This document shows, one piece after another, positions 9,996-21,390 of a stretch of DNA of 64,000 nt. Positions within the stretch are counted from its first letter, which is position 1. Every line of letters begins with the position of its first letter. The position numbers and the translations under genes are program-made. A model generated the notes under the pieces. The model saw nothing but the letters and a program-made list of their open reading frames with translations, made no database searches and was not told the DNA's origin. The DNA comes from Lycorma delicatula (lineage: Eukaryota; Arthropoda; Insecta; Hemiptera; Fulgoridae). The stretch spans positions 297,637,647 to 297,701,646 of the forward strand of contig NC_134455.1 of assembly GCF_047948215.1 (NCBI RefSeq). The letters run 5' to 3'.

Positions 9996-11813
9996 AACAA
10001 AATCACAACTGATTAAGTAACAAGTAGGCAGCACTGCGATCGCGTTTAGAATTATGCGCGTATTGAAAAATATTATATTATATTATTATTTATTGAAATA
10101 ACGTTTTAAAGTGTAATTAAGAAATATACATTGTGCAAATTTGTAAGGTTCAGTATTGAAGTGAAAATGTTTTTTTAATTTATTTATGTGTTGTTGATCT
10201 TTGGATGGTTAAGGTTCATAATTGGGTCCGGTAGGCGGTTTGTGGATCCGGTAGGCAGAGCTGCGATCGCGTTTTAGAAGTTTTTTTTTTAATTTTTGGT
10301 TTATCAGTCAAACCCAGTAGTTGGTGCTCCGATCGTATCCTAGGATTTTTTTTTAATTTTGTTGCTTTTTCGCATATCAGTTACTTGCGTCGTAGCTTAG
10401 TGTTGTTCTTACATTAAAATTCGTATTTTTAACGGACTACTGTGTTTAGAGAATAGTTCGAATTAAATCCGATAGGTTCTGACAATTAAATCTGTTCTGA
10501 CAATTGGATTTATTTACATTCTGAATTTTATAAAGTTAAAGGTGACATTTTATAAGGTTCCGCAATGTTTTATAAGTTTCTTAATGTTCAGTATTAATTG
10601 TAATGATTTTGCAGCCACAACACTTTTCGTTAAAAAATTATTTTCCTCCGAATACTGTGATTATAGAGTGGTGTGAATTAAATCCTATAGGTAGTGCTGT
10701 TGTTTTGCCATTTGGATTTATTTACATTCAGACTTTTATAAAGTGAAAGGTTAAATTTAGTTAAATTGCTAATGTTCAGTTTTTTAAGGTTTTATGAAAC
10801 TTTCAATTGTTATCATTTAATCTGTATGTATACTCAGATCTAGCAATAGCGAAGCATTGCCGAGTCTGCTAGAATTGCGCGCTTATTGAGAATATTATAT
10901 TATATTATTATTTATTGAAATAATAACGTTTTAAAGTTTAATTAGAAAATGTACATTGTGCAAATTTGTAAGGTGCAGTATTTTTGAAGTGAGTATTTTA
11001 CATGATTTTTCATAAATTTTAATGATGTATACACGTGCATTCAATAACAATCAACTTAATCTACAAATTTAAATATTCAGTTCTCATTTGATTCTATGCA
11101 ACTTATGAAGTATTGAACGGCTCTTTGAAAATAAAATTTAAGTTTGTAAAATAAATTATAACATCTATAAAATTAAAATATAAGTTACTTATAATATAGT
11201 TTAAAGTATATTTAAAAAATTGAATTTATAATGTTTTAGCTAATTAATTTTAAAAAAGTTTTCTAAAATTATTTTTAATTTACAATTATCTCAAATTTGG
11301 TAAAATAGATGTTAAAATAAAGAATGAGAAAAATGATAAAAATTTATACTAAAATTTTAACTACGTTGTTTTTTTACAGTGCTTCCTTTTGTTTATTAAT
11401 TGATTAATTAAGCTGTTACATGGTTATGAAACATCAACATTTTTAAATAAAATAAAATATGTAGGAGGTACTTTTTTGAATGATGTTAAGTGAAAATTAG
11501 TAGTAATGTGGATGAAAATTTATTAATTACACTAATTATTAATTTTACGACGTTTCGATTTTTTAATTCAATTTTCATCGAACATCTCAATATTTAGTGA
11601 AAATAAATATTAACCATACTACACATAATTAATCAATAAACCCATTAGAATAGCACAACAATCACAAACTGATAATATCATACTAATAGTCATTTTAAGG
11701 AAATTTAGAACACATTCCTGCTAATTTTAACTTAATTAAGTTACTTATATTTATGTGTGTGCATTTATTACAGAATTATGCCGCGTCAGGACAACGTCTG
11801 TCGGGTCCGCTAG
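9996..11813 (+). mobile_element. TA-flanked repeat with Helitron-like terminus (right copy, truncated)
   Basis: Inverted copy of 1395-3242, ending on the plus strand with acgtctgtcgggtccgctag and then TA repeats. It lacks the last roughly 475 bases found at 3243-3718 in the left copy, including the phrase ggtccagcc, so the truncation coincides with the 4.2-kb loss in this arm. Confidence 0.55.
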
Positions 11814-11829
11814 TATATATATATATTTA

Positions 11830-12211
11830 ATCAGGAAAGACAACATGTGATGATCGTTTGCGAACTGTCCCATGAAGTTCCTTTCTCACAGTGTAACAGA
11901 CATGCTAACAGAACCAAAATAAAATCTTTCCAACGAAAAAGTCCTGATTCTGCAACAAGGCAACATCCAACCTCTTACGCATGACGATCTCGGCAATAAC
12001 ATTCTGTGCAATATAACCCCGGTACGCAATTAATTGCCGAACTTTAACCATCAAAATATTTTTAATTCTAATACATGACGAGAGCTCGCCTATAACGCGC
12101 TCAATACTTACTATTTACAGAGTGCTTATGTTCCTTCCGAAGATGTCTGCAATTAACGCAATTTGAGCGCTCCGACTTCTTAGGATACTCCTCTCGTTTA
12201 TAACCCTCATC
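11830..12211 (-). pseudogene. R1-like gag end and ORF2 start (right-arm copy)
   Basis: Inverted copy of 1038-1375. It is the better-preserved version at the endonuclease start, because RLDVALLQNQDFF is present here (about 11929-11980 by complement). The gag portion at 12062-12211 again reads a CCHC-type stretch with KREEYPKK. Both copies share the same tyrosine in place of a knuckle cysteine, so that defect predates the inverted duplication. Confidence 0.6.
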
Positions 12212-12299
12212 CTGAAATTGTTTTTATGGTGGTTAACAAGACAAATTTACCACAGTTTAGAATATTAAAAATAACCATTTTCTGGTTATTGCTTTTAAT

Positions 12300-12930
12300 C
12301 CAGAAATTTATCGACACCATTGCCTTAAAATATTATTTAAGTATAACAAAGGTCCTGAGATGAACCCTAAGGGACTCCGGAATCTATGTGAACTCTGTGA
12401 TTCAGTTTTTTACCAACTTTTACACAGAAATCTCTGTTAGATAAATAGCTCTAAAACCGTAAGCATAGGTCCATAATAATACTAAATGAGAAAGGACATC
12501 GAATGTTTTTGAAAAATCAATAAACAAAATTAAAACACGGTTTCCCATATCCAAATTTCCTTTAATATAATGAAATAAAGCTGAAAAGAGTTTACTTACA
12601 CCCAGAGCCTTCCTGTATCCCAAACTGACTCCTTCCAAAAAAACCATTCTCTTCAACATATTTATATAATCTTTTTTTATGTACGTATCGTTCAAAAGTT
12701 TTATCTAGAACAGAAAAAAATAGAAAAATCGGCCTAAAATTTCACTCATCACGATGAAAATCTGATTTATAAATTGGGCGAACTAAAACAGTTTTTAGAA
12801 TATCGGGATAAATACATTCTTTAACTGAAGCATTAATAAATTTGCAAATTAAGACTTATTCACAAACTTCAGATCTGAAAATTTTAATAAATCAACAGCA
12901 TAATCTGTAATAATAATATGTATTTATTCT
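12300..12930 (-). pseudogene. Non-LTR reverse transcriptase fragment
   Basis: Minus-strand frames give, in RT order: INASVKECIYPDILKTVLVR then PIYKSD, an NFRPIFLF motif (NYRPIS-like), LGYRKALGVS, and FIDFSKTFDVLSH, which carries the first catalytic Asp region, and finally VHIDSGVP followed by a stop and GSS (ancestral GVPQGS). The longest open piece is 12420-12695. At least one stop (after HRDE) and one frameshift interrupt it, and the YxDD region is not seen. It starts 90 bases outside the palindrome and faces the same way as the adjacent gag scrap, but the sequence style (CR1/Jockey-like) differs from R1-like elements. The clade is not certain. Confidence 0.75.
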
Positions 12931-13150
12931 TCAATACAGTTTTAAAAAAAGTAAAATTACATTACAGTAGATGTCGATGATAAATTTAAATTATTTTTTA
13001 AAAATTGCGATAATAAAATATTTTTACTCGACTCCTCAAAAAGGAGTGAAATGTAGGTTTTTTCCACTGTAATAGCTCAACGATTGATCCGATTTAGATG
13101 TATGACCCCACATTGGAATCCTTACGATACCGGGAGTTTCATAGGCTATT

Positions 13151-13191
<41 letters not shown>

Positions 13192-13546
13192 AAAAGAATT
13201 ACTATATACAAAACTTTCACCCACACGCTTTTTAATTGTCCTTTATTAGTAATTATTAAATCCTTTATTAAAGAGCAATGTTTGTAAACAATGTTTAATA
13301 ATATAACCTTAAGGTATACTATAAAATTAAATCTATTAAATTAAATCTATACCATAAACATAATCAGGACTTCTATGTCTAGAACTAGGTAAATATCAGA
13401 GGAAAGATAGTTTTTAGGCTGTAATTGTTATTTGTTAGATTATTCTCATAAACATGAGCTGTGCGGGTCTCAGCCAGGACGTCAGTCGCCCTGGCAAATT
13501 GGAAATGGTGAGTGAGGTGTGCTTTGACCGGTTAGTTCCGGATAAA

Positions 13547-13585
<39 letters not shown>

Positions 13586-13937
13586 CTAATAGTCGTTTGA
13601 TAAATACTGTAATTCTGTTGTTTGATATCCCAATTGAGCTTAATTTATGTTATTGATCTTTTTTGTAAAATTAAAAATGAAGAATATTACATAGGTATTA
13701 GCTAAATAACAGACTGTATTTGTTCCAAAAATATTTGTTAAAACAGTTACGTTTATCTAACATAATGTTTTTATTCCATAGGATTGTATGATTGTATTTT
13801 GATCATGTTAAATAAGAAATATTTAGTGAAGAGTTTTCGGCAATTTTACTGAGTTATAATTACATCATGTAAATTATACATGTGCAAAATATAAATTTTA
13901 AATAATTCACAATTAAGAAAACGTACATGGCAGATCC
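12931..13937. other. AT-rich DNA with two (TA)n-bordered repeat ends
   Basis: Two (TA)n runs lie at 13153-13186 and 13549-13584. Each follows a GC-richer phrase typical of dispersed repeat ends: cgatttagatgtatgacccc before the first, and cggttagttccgg before the second. No protein-coding sequence is recognised. Confidence 0.5.
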
Positions 13938-13979
13938 ATGAGTATCCGGCTCTACGTGTTCGCAAACGGAGAAACCAAG
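13938..13979 (+). other. Candidate short coding exon with consensus donor
   Basis: The frame ATG to AAG reads MSIRLYVFANGETK and ends exactly at AAG followed by GTATGT, a strong splice donor. The surrounding kilobase is less AT-rich than its neighbours. It is short, unsupported by homology, and could be chance. Confidence 0.2.
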
Positions 13980-14498
13980 GTATGTGATATTCGGTTTACA
14001 GACCGATAGAAACGATAAAAGCGCAAAGACTTTGACTAATTTCGATGTGTTTAGTTGGTAAACGTACGTCTGTATTTGAATTCACAATACTATCCGTACG
14101 ATAATCTACAGAGTAATGTATGAGATATTTGTCAGCTTTTCGCTCCGGTTAATACAAGTCAGAAGTTGAATGTCCTGCTTAGAGTTTAACAGAATTCTGA
14201 AATAATATACCGTTGAACCAAATCGATTTTTCCAGGCAGAATGAATCGCTTAAAACGGGAATCGTTGATGTACGTATCGATTTTGAAACTAAAAACAATA
14301 TACTGGCCAATATGGCTGCCTACTTTCTCATTATTCATGATACTATTGTAAGGTACACTCCACTGACGGGAATAGTGAAAAGGTTTATGTAATTTGGGAA
14401 ATATTTACACTATCATCGTTGCAATGGTTGTGGGGTTAACTTACATCTTTCGGGTGATCGTGGTGGGGGTAACTCCAATCATACGACTACTAATGTGA

Positions 14499-14532
14499 TA
14501 TAATAAAGCGAAAGACGCGTCAGATCTCATTC
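14499..14532 (+). promoter_or_regulatory. Candidate core promoter (TATA plus initiator)
   Basis: TATAATAA starts at 14499, and TCATTC, a perfect match to the arthropod initiator TCA(G/T)T(C/T), places its A at 14529, exactly 30 bases downstream. An ATG follows at 14550. Spacing and motif support a genuine RNA polymerase II core promoter, either of a host gene or of a retroelement LTR; motifs this short also occur by chance. Confidence 0.35.
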
Positions 14533-14549
14533 GCTATTGAGCGCTCGTC

Positions 14550-14684
14550 ATGGAAGGAGCTTTACAGAACGACAAAGGAAACCAATCATTACCGGTGACA
14601 GACGTAAGTCTGACTAAAAACGTTCAGTCAGTATGGAGAAGAAAAAGATTTCGAAACCTATATAACGGAAAAATACTAAGATGG
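14550..14684 (+). other. Candidate first exon downstream of the TATA/Inr pair
   Basis: From the first ATG after the initiator the frame reads MEGALQNDKGNQSLPVTD, then VSLTKNVQSVWRRKRF, and remains open to a stop near 14700. Two donor-like sites lie in it: GACGTAAGT at 14601 and TGGGTAAGG at 14682, both leaving phase 0. I do not recognise the peptide. The alternative is an LTR leader or chance. Confidence 0.25.
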
Positions 14685-14969
14685 GTAAGGAAGAATTAGT
14701 AAAAAATGGTTTTTATAAGACTGTAACGGTAAATCTGTATAATAAATGGTAATGATGATATGTTGATGCAACGAACCGATTAACGCGCACAATTTACTAC
14801 ACTATAAGAACTGCATCAAGGAAAACATTCCGCTTTAATTCGAGTCTATTGTACCACGAAGACTCCGCTATAGAGCTCAGTCTGCTACAAGTTGCTGATG
14901 TGTCTACATCTCTGGTCAGAGAATTATAATAAAAAACTACAACTATTAAACATAAACAAACAGTATCCG

Positions 14970-15240
14970 TATTTTAATTACGGAGGTCATCTTTAGACCC
15001 TCTAACAGATTACATCTCACAGTCATCAGCCAGGCCTCGGTCGGGATGCCACCGATGCAAATGCCTCGGCAGACATTTGCACCAGTAAAAGAAAATCAAA
15101 TTTTGCCTTCACGTAGTCGTCAAACGGACATCTTTACATCCAACTTCATGATTTCCTCAAACTAACTAACCGAGACCGCGGAAGCGAGAACCCCGCGCCT
15201 AGTCTAACGTTGACAACACCGTTCGTGAATGTGAATGCCT
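14970..15240 (-). mobile_element. R1-like LINE 3' region, copy 1
   Basis: The reverse complement matches 61841-62080: shared phrases are aaatgcctcgg, agacatttgca and actgtgagatgtaa, in the same order. It lies downstream, on the minus strand, of the gag and endonuclease relics 15430-16625, as expected of the 3' untranslated end of that element after loss of most of ORF2. Confidence 0.6.
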
Positions 15241-15429
15241 CAGAAAACGAACGAGTTGTAAGTGAATTCAATGATATACTCATACCAATCAAAATTATGT
15301 TTTACGCAACAGAAATTCAGACTCCAAATAAGTCGACCAAATTAGGTCACCTAAAAAAGGGAACGTAACCTCATTCCTGTCCACGCAAGAGTGGAAGTCA
15401 ACCCCGCACCCCAAACCGATCCCATCATG

Positions 15430-15735
15430 GAGTCTTTCACGGCATTACCAAGTAAAAATCAGTACCGCCACCGACGGAACGAAGCCACACCCCGTTCGCA
15501 CGGGGTGGGTAAGTATGACCACAACATGATGCGCATCACAAACCTGTCGCATAAAGACACTATCAAACGACTTTCTACATAAAATAGCAGATATATAGGT
15601 ATGTCCTACACAAAACGTTTTCCAACTGTGAAAGCCTGGCAGATCACCCCTAATTACATATGTGCTACAGAAGGACAACATCGAGGCTTCGTCTCTCTAT
15701 AACCTCACCTAACTCAACCTGGACTACAAAAGCAC
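15430..15735 (-). pseudogene. R1-like ORF2 endonuclease N-terminal fragment
   Basis: The minus-strand reading ERRSLDVVLL followed, in the next frame, by YVIRGDLPGFHSWKTF and KSFDSVFMRQVCDAHHVVVI matches the AP endonuclease opening of R1-type ORF2 (LDVxLLQEPY, then the conserved D-A-x-x-V-V-V region). A stop stands after LL and at least one frame change is needed. It directly follows the gag relic on the same strand. The RT domain is not present; 3' region sequence resumes at 15240. Confidence 0.7.
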
Positions 15736-15754
15736 CCTGTGCATTATGTTGACC

Positions 15755-16625
15755 GAACCTAACCATCCAAGGAATTAAAGTGCAGCTCAACGGCCCTCAT
15801 GTAACCCACACTCCTTACTAACAACTGGGTCCTCATTATTCTTATCCAATCTTTTATGGTTAGCACAGGCCGAAGCCTTGAACTTATGCGAACAATATTC
15901 ACGCTTGTGGCCCTCCTCACCACAATGCGCACACTCCAATGCAAAATTACAAAATTTTACCTTGTGATCATATCTGCAGCACTTGAAACATCTTTGGATA
16001 TCCACTTACTGTTTTACTCGGCCCGACCCTTAATCGATAAACATTCTGCCTGTAGATGTAAATTTTTGAATCACACCAGAACCCACTTCAAAAACTCCGT
16101 GATATTTCTGGGTATCACACTTACCCATTTAAAGACCAGCCTGCAGTTTCGCCGGAAGGCGGCTTCATCAAAATAAGTTGTTCTGCTCCCCTAATGAGGG
16201 AAAAGACATCCTCATCGGTAAGACTAAGGTCAATATCATAGACTACAATGCGGGGCCTTTGCATTCTCTTCGGGTCTACTTCTACATTCAATCGCTTAAC
16301 TGCAGTGGAATCTCTAATTGCCTGAATGGTCTCTTTATCATCCGCTACTACAACTAATCCCTTATTGATCTCTTTGATATTTCTAATATTAAGACGCTTT
16401 ACGACACCTTAAGATTTTCGACACTCCGAAGGGAAAACTGGATGTTTTTCTTCAGCTGACTGCTGGACACTGTAGAGCCCTCTACTCTGCTGACAAACGC
16501 AACCTCAGATATCTTAGAGGACTGGATGGTTTCACGTCTGCCCCTAAACAGCTCAGCATTCCTACGCGGCTGCATGGGGGCCTGGGCCGGTTTCTGAATT
16601 GCAGTTACTTAGGCTTGGAGGGAAG
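15755..16625 (-). pseudogene. R1-like ORF1 (gag) relic with CCHC knuckles
   Basis: LINE ORF1 proteins coat element RNA. In minus-strand order: QPRRNAELFRGRRETIQSSK near 16575-16515; an RRM-like central block with INKGLVVVADDKETIQAI and VEVDPKRMQRPRIVVYDID (about 16370-16220); TGRMFID near 16045; and zinc knuckles CFKCCRYDHKVKFC, CAHCGEEGHKREYC and CANH...C between 16000 and 15790. Frames change at least three times, near 16405, 16180 and 16025. The second knuckle is complete; the third has His where Cys is expected. The knuckle ORF alone is 15787-16005. The protein closely parallels the gag scrap at 1038-1178, so both belong to related R1-like elements. Confidence 0.8.
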
Positions 16626-17249
16626 ATTTAAAAAACCCATTACGAGAGCTGCTCGAAAGAATTCTAGATGAGAAAATAATCTCCCCTTGGTAGCTGCACT
16701 GGTACTCTTGGGATTTGCTAAATAGGAAAACAAGCCATCTAGTTCCGCCAAAACATCATGGGCCAATGGGGCAGAGCTGCCAGGCCTGCCCCCGGTTTGT
16801 GAAAACTCTTCAATGAGTGTTCATACCCTCCCGTATGGTCACCCCTATATCCATTTCCGACCATCATTGTCAGAACCAATGTTTGAAAAGGTCGAACGGA
16901 AAAGCTCCGGCCTTCTCCTCCGGCTAGGCTTTTAACTTATCTCTCTAAAATCGTCATAGTCGGAGATTCCCTGACCTAACAGTATACAAACTAAATGTTC
17001 ACACTATTCCTTCTATCCAGAGATATTGTGCACAAGCCCACAAGCCTACTAGCCTTCTACCTGAAGCAAACCATGGGCAGCTGGAGACCTTCTGTATTCT
17101 CCTCTCATTCTTTGAACCTCTTCGCCACTACTGGATCAAGTACGTGAAATCGAAGAGATCAACACACAATTATAGATTACGGTCCCCGTTCTAAAAAAGC
17201 GCGAGCAGGACTTTATTCAACGCAAACACTCGGCTCGTGAAAAGAGACA
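16626..17249. other. Probable 5' part of the R1-like element and flank
   Basis: GC-richer DNA upstream (minus strand) of the gag relic. It may contain decayed N-terminal gag and 5' untranslated sequence; no motif can be named. Confidence 0.35.
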
Positions 17250-17535
17250 AGAGTTTTTATCAATCGTCAGTAGTTGTGAAGTATAAATTAAAATTTATTC
17301 TGACGATTGTAAAACGCAGAATTGATATGAACAATGTTGGATGTTCATATTTAAATGGAGCAGCACATTTTTTAAAACTGGCAGATATGACAAATGTTTA
17401 TACGGCAGAACTTATTGCCATACAGAAAGTTCTTCACTACTTTGAAATTTCTGCAAAGAGAGAGTTCTTATGTTCCGACTCGTTAAGTGCACTTAATGCA
17501 ATTCGGAACAAGAACATGAAGGACGTCCTTTATTA
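17250..17535 (+). pseudogene. I-like LINE RNase H fragment
   Basis: The reading NVGCSYLNGAAHFLKLADM, VYTAELIAIQKVLHYFE, LCSDSLSALNAIRNKNMKDV parallels residues of the RNase H domain in the element at 50541-56930 (VGCSIYVNEEAHFWKLRD, TAELTAI, YSDSLCALLAI). The AEL glutamate and SDS aspartate are visible; the first Asp (TDGS) lies in a damaged stretch at 17300-17315. Both ends are cut; the C-terminal phrase ceases at KDV and is followed by unrelated low-complexity DNA. Confidence 0.8.
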
Positions 17536-17559
17536 CATATATCCAGAAACTTTAATTGG

Positions 17560-17835
17560 AGTAATGAATGGAGCTCGTCCCATGACCCCAATCCTGCCCC
17601 TGACCCATAAGCAATGATTCATGACCTTATAACCTTAGCACCTGATCCTGATAATAATAGTAATAATAATAATAAAAATAAAATAATAATTATAAATGTT
17701 TTTAGTCATTGGTACAAACCATTAAAAGTGACTCTGACCTTGAACCGTGAACTGACACGTGACGCTACCCTGACCTTACCCTACCCTGACCCTGACCCCG
17801 ACTTCAACTTGGTATTGATTGTTCTAACATATTTG
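17560..17835 (+). repeat. Low-complexity CCTGACC-rich and (TAA)n tract
   Basis: Repeated units of the type ccctgacc and ccttgaacc surround a degenerate (TAA)n stretch at 17653-17695. The ORFs through it are compositional. Confidence 0.6.
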
Positions 17836-17879
17836 ATTTCATTTATTGTTAATCTATTTTTGTTACTCCAGTTGTTGTT

Positions 17880-18316
17880 TTGGTTGAAGTGGTAGATGTG
17901 ATGGTGGTGGTGGTAGTTTTGGTGGCGGTGATGGTTTCGAGGGGGGGTGGTTATATTTCGGTTTTTTTCATTCCATTTATTACGAAGTTTGTCGATTATA
18001 TGCTGCTAGACATTTATATCCTGTATGTCTATTGTATTTCTACAATGGACATTGTGGCTTGAATTTATTTGTAAAGAGTTGGTCCATCTAAAACATGTTG
18101 AAGCCATGGTATGTCACACTTTTGGTTTTGATGTACTGGTTGAAGGATTGAGAGTTGTGAATGTTATCGTTTTTGAAAATGATGATGTTATATTCTGAAA
18201 AAGATTATACTCTTATAATTAAAAAAAATACACGTATGTAAAGTAAGCATGTGAATAGTATTAAATTTTCTATTATTGTGAGAAGGGAGATAACTTTCTT
18301 TTCAATATTCTGACAG
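17880..18316. other. GT-rich then AT-rich DNA, nothing recognised
   Basis: A tgg/gtt-rich tract at 17880-17950 is followed by unremarkable AT-rich sequence. Confidence 0.5.
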
Positions 18317-18513
18317 GTGATGAAATTTAGATGCATCATTATAGGTTACAAGAAAAACATAAGAGCATGGAATACCGGCACAATCCTTTGTCAAAATCTC
18401 TTGACAATGTTGTGGGATTCCATACAAGTTTGCATAACTCATTACCAGGAGGGCGGGTCGAGTATAAATTCTATAGGACACATAGAAACATTAAAACACC
18501 TTCAGAGATGTGT
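18317..18513 (+). other. Candidate exon or unknown coding relic
   Basis: Two overlapping frames are open. One reads HHYRLQEKHKSMEYRHNP and NVVGFHTSLHNSLPGGRVEY. A pyrimidine-rich acceptor (ttcttttcaatattctgacag) precedes 18317 and a donor GTGAGT begins at 18514. A further acceptor, cttctttctgcag, ends at 18662. I recognise no family, and the preferred frame has a stop just after the acceptor, so the exon reading is weak. Confidence 0.2.
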
Positions 18514-18734
18514 GTGAGTCATGTTCAATAATCTACAGAACCAAGAATTCTCGGCTGCACACATCGCATCTAAGAGCTGAGGATTTTATTAAGTTGAAAT
18601 TTTTACCTACTGCATACCATACTCACTACATTAGCACACTGAATTTTCACTTCTTTCTGCAGTTAAATAGAGTGTATTCATTTCACCAAGGGTCATTAAC
18701 TGAAGAAGTAATGAGGTTATAGGTTAAAGAAAGA

Positions 18735-18965
18735 CTGCTGGAATTCTTCATGACAGAATGATAAAACTAGTTTACGGTAAGATGAAGTGGTTTTTTTTTG
18801 TAAATGGCAACTACATGGAAAAATAAATGTAAGTTTTTGTGGTAACCCATAAAGGATATAAAAATATAAATATTAAAAATGTAACTTGCAATGAAGTAAA
18901 TACATTAAGGTATCTTTTTGTAATATGTTGTGTCAACACATGCATAGAATATAAAATAAATAAAT

Positions 18966-19017
<52 letters not shown>

Positions 19018-21389
19018 AAGTTATGTTAGCATAAAGCCATAGCTACACAGCTGTCCAGTTATCTTTGAATAGGGAGAGTGTTTATAAGAGTACATTATAC
19101 ACACTCTCATATACATCAAAATCAATTCAGGAGTTCAAGATTACTTCAACATGCATAAAAATCCATTTTTTTTTAACATGGGCTGTAAAAAGTATGGAAA
19201 TATGAAGAATGTGTCTAAATAGATTTCAACAAATAACTAATATAAGTCAGTTGCCTGATAAAGCTCACACAAAATATAAAAACATATCCCATTCTTGCTG
19301 TACGTTTGGACATCTTGAATTTCTAAATATTTGATCCTTTGGCCTCATCTTAACGATTTTAACAATGTAAAAATATTTTCTTTTTATTGCATGCAAAACT
19401 GGTTACTAAATAATGGTTTATGTTTTTTTCTATTTGATAAAGGTAATACTAATTTACTTACTTTAAAATATTCTACCTGAAGTATCTTAATATGCGGTGA
19501 GATGTTAGCTAGAAAAAAGTAATAGATATTAGTTTATTAATTGAAACAAAAAAAAAAAAAACAAATGCACAAAAAAAATAATATTTGTTACAATAACATG
19601 TGTGTTTTAAAAGTTTAGATGGTAAAATTGATATAAAAATTGATATAACAAAAGATATAAAAATTAATTTTTTTTCAATGATTAATACATGGAACCTGTA
19701 TAATATTTAAAATATATTTATGTGGTATTTTTTTGAACCACTAAAATGCAGACTAGTGTGTAAGTAAAAATCATAACCAAAGAGTAGCAGTTGCCTGATC
19801 ATCTGCATTATCAAATGCATAACTAATTACTGATTAAAAAGTAATAAAGTTAAATGCACTACACTATACTCCACATATAAAGCAAAATTAGCAATTGTAT
19901 AAATAAGTAGAAAATAAAAAATGCAGAAAGCCGGAAGTCAATGTCTTGTTAGTACTGCACAAAAATGGTATGGACTGCATCATCATTTTTTTTCATGGGT
20001 TCACTGTGACAGGACACGTACATTGACATGCTTGAGAACTGTTCCTCAGATTACATAGTCCAATTAGCTAACGGACTCTAAACGTGAGTACAAAAACTTT
20101 TGGAAGTACACTAACTTACTATATATAATAATATAATCATTTTTTTTTTTAGTTAAGTTATCTCCAGAAGAATTTGAAAATTAAAATCATAATTACCTTC
20201 ACTTGATGGAGGACTCATTTTTAAGTAAAAAGTACAAAATAAATTTTGAAACAAATTAGTAAAAAACTTTGTAATGATTTTGAAAATATGGATGTTGTAA
20301 AAATTCTTTTAAAATTTTAAATGTCAATGAAAATTATGTAAAATCTAAAATGTTGTTTGGCAATAGTTCAATAATAGTCTCAATTAATTATTTGCTTATT
20401 ATTTTTTAAGTATATAATGCAGTATAAAATATATATAATCCGCCTCCTCTGTCTTACTAAATCATTTTCTCTCTCATTCATATATTGCCCCAAAAGTAAG
20501 CATTTCATAAGTCTATGACATCAATTTAACTTCCTTGGATGATCTTCAGTTTCCCATAAATGTATTTCATATGTTCAAATCGATTTAATATAACAGCACA
20601 TTCTATCATATGAATGTTTTTGGGTTTTACTTTTACGTAATAACATCATTTTTCAATTTTTCATTACTAATTAGGTTACAAATATGTTTCAAAACATCGA
20701 TTTCTATTACCTTGACCTATAATAATGATTTCTAAAATTCCTTTAACTACATGTTTTCAGTTTGTTACAGATTTATTTTGGTTAAGTACATTTGTAATTA
20801 ATGAGTTGTAATCTTGACTTTTTAAAGAGAGTATTTTAATTCTTCTTTAAAGCCTCCTTTATTAAAAGTTATGTGTAGTTTAGGAATCGATTAAGGTATA
20901 TTTTTAATGCATATAATTGTTGTGCATTACAAATCTTCGTCATCCAGTATTTGTGTTTCTATGGTTCTGTTATAGGAGGATACCCAAATCTTATAAGTTT
21001 TTATCTCTTCTAACGGTCTTTGTCAGTCATTTATAGAAATATATGTGTTATCTGGTAGTGTTATGATCTGTACAAATATCTACATAGTTTTTAAGCAAAA
21101 CTATGTATCAAACTATACATCAGTAATGCTACAGTAAATCATGCTAAAGTAAAAGTAAGTTTCACCTTTTTTTTACCAACTACTTAGGACCTGTAACACA
21201 TAGAAAGGGAAACAAAGGAAGAAGTCAGAATAGGATGCCTTACTGTAAATGCACATGTAGAACGTATACTTAATTGGTACTGCATCCAACATATTAACCT
21301 CAGATCCATCCTCCTTATTCATATCCCAGTGTTCCATTGATGACCAAATTATACAAGTGGTGATAAAAAAAAAAAAAAAACAACAAGAA
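18735..21389. other. AT-rich DNA with one (TA)n run
   Basis: A (TA)n microsatellite lies at 18975-19012. Otherwise no gene, relic or repeat relationship was recognised. Confidence 0.5.
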
Positions 21390-21390
21390 T

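Larger units (their letters stand above)
1038..12211. repeat. 11.2-kb imperfect nested palindrome (large inverted repeat)
   Basis: Two pairs of inverted arms share one centre: 1038-3242 pairs with 9996-12211, and 7443-7925 pairs with 9503-9983. By eye the arms differ by a few percent plus small indels, so they are diverged copies and not one sequence read twice. The left arm has 4.2 kb (3243-7442) with no counterpart on the right; there the two homologous blocks are separated by only about 12 bases (9984-9995). The spacer 7926-9502 contains a mariner-like transposon. Simplest reading: a block of about 6.9 kb was duplicated in inverted orientation and the right copy later lost 4.2 kb. Confidence 0.85.
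9996..12211 (-). repeat. Outer right arm of palindrome
   Basis: Inverted copy of 1038-3242. It joins the inner arm through a 12-base filler (9984-9995), where the left arm has 4.2 kb. Its outer end cuts through the same R1-like gag as the left arm. Confidence 0.85.

Noticed and set aside
17614..18062. ORFs in the CCTGACC and GT-rich tracts
   Set aside because: Low-complexity composition gives Asn, Val and Asp-Pro runs with no protein character.
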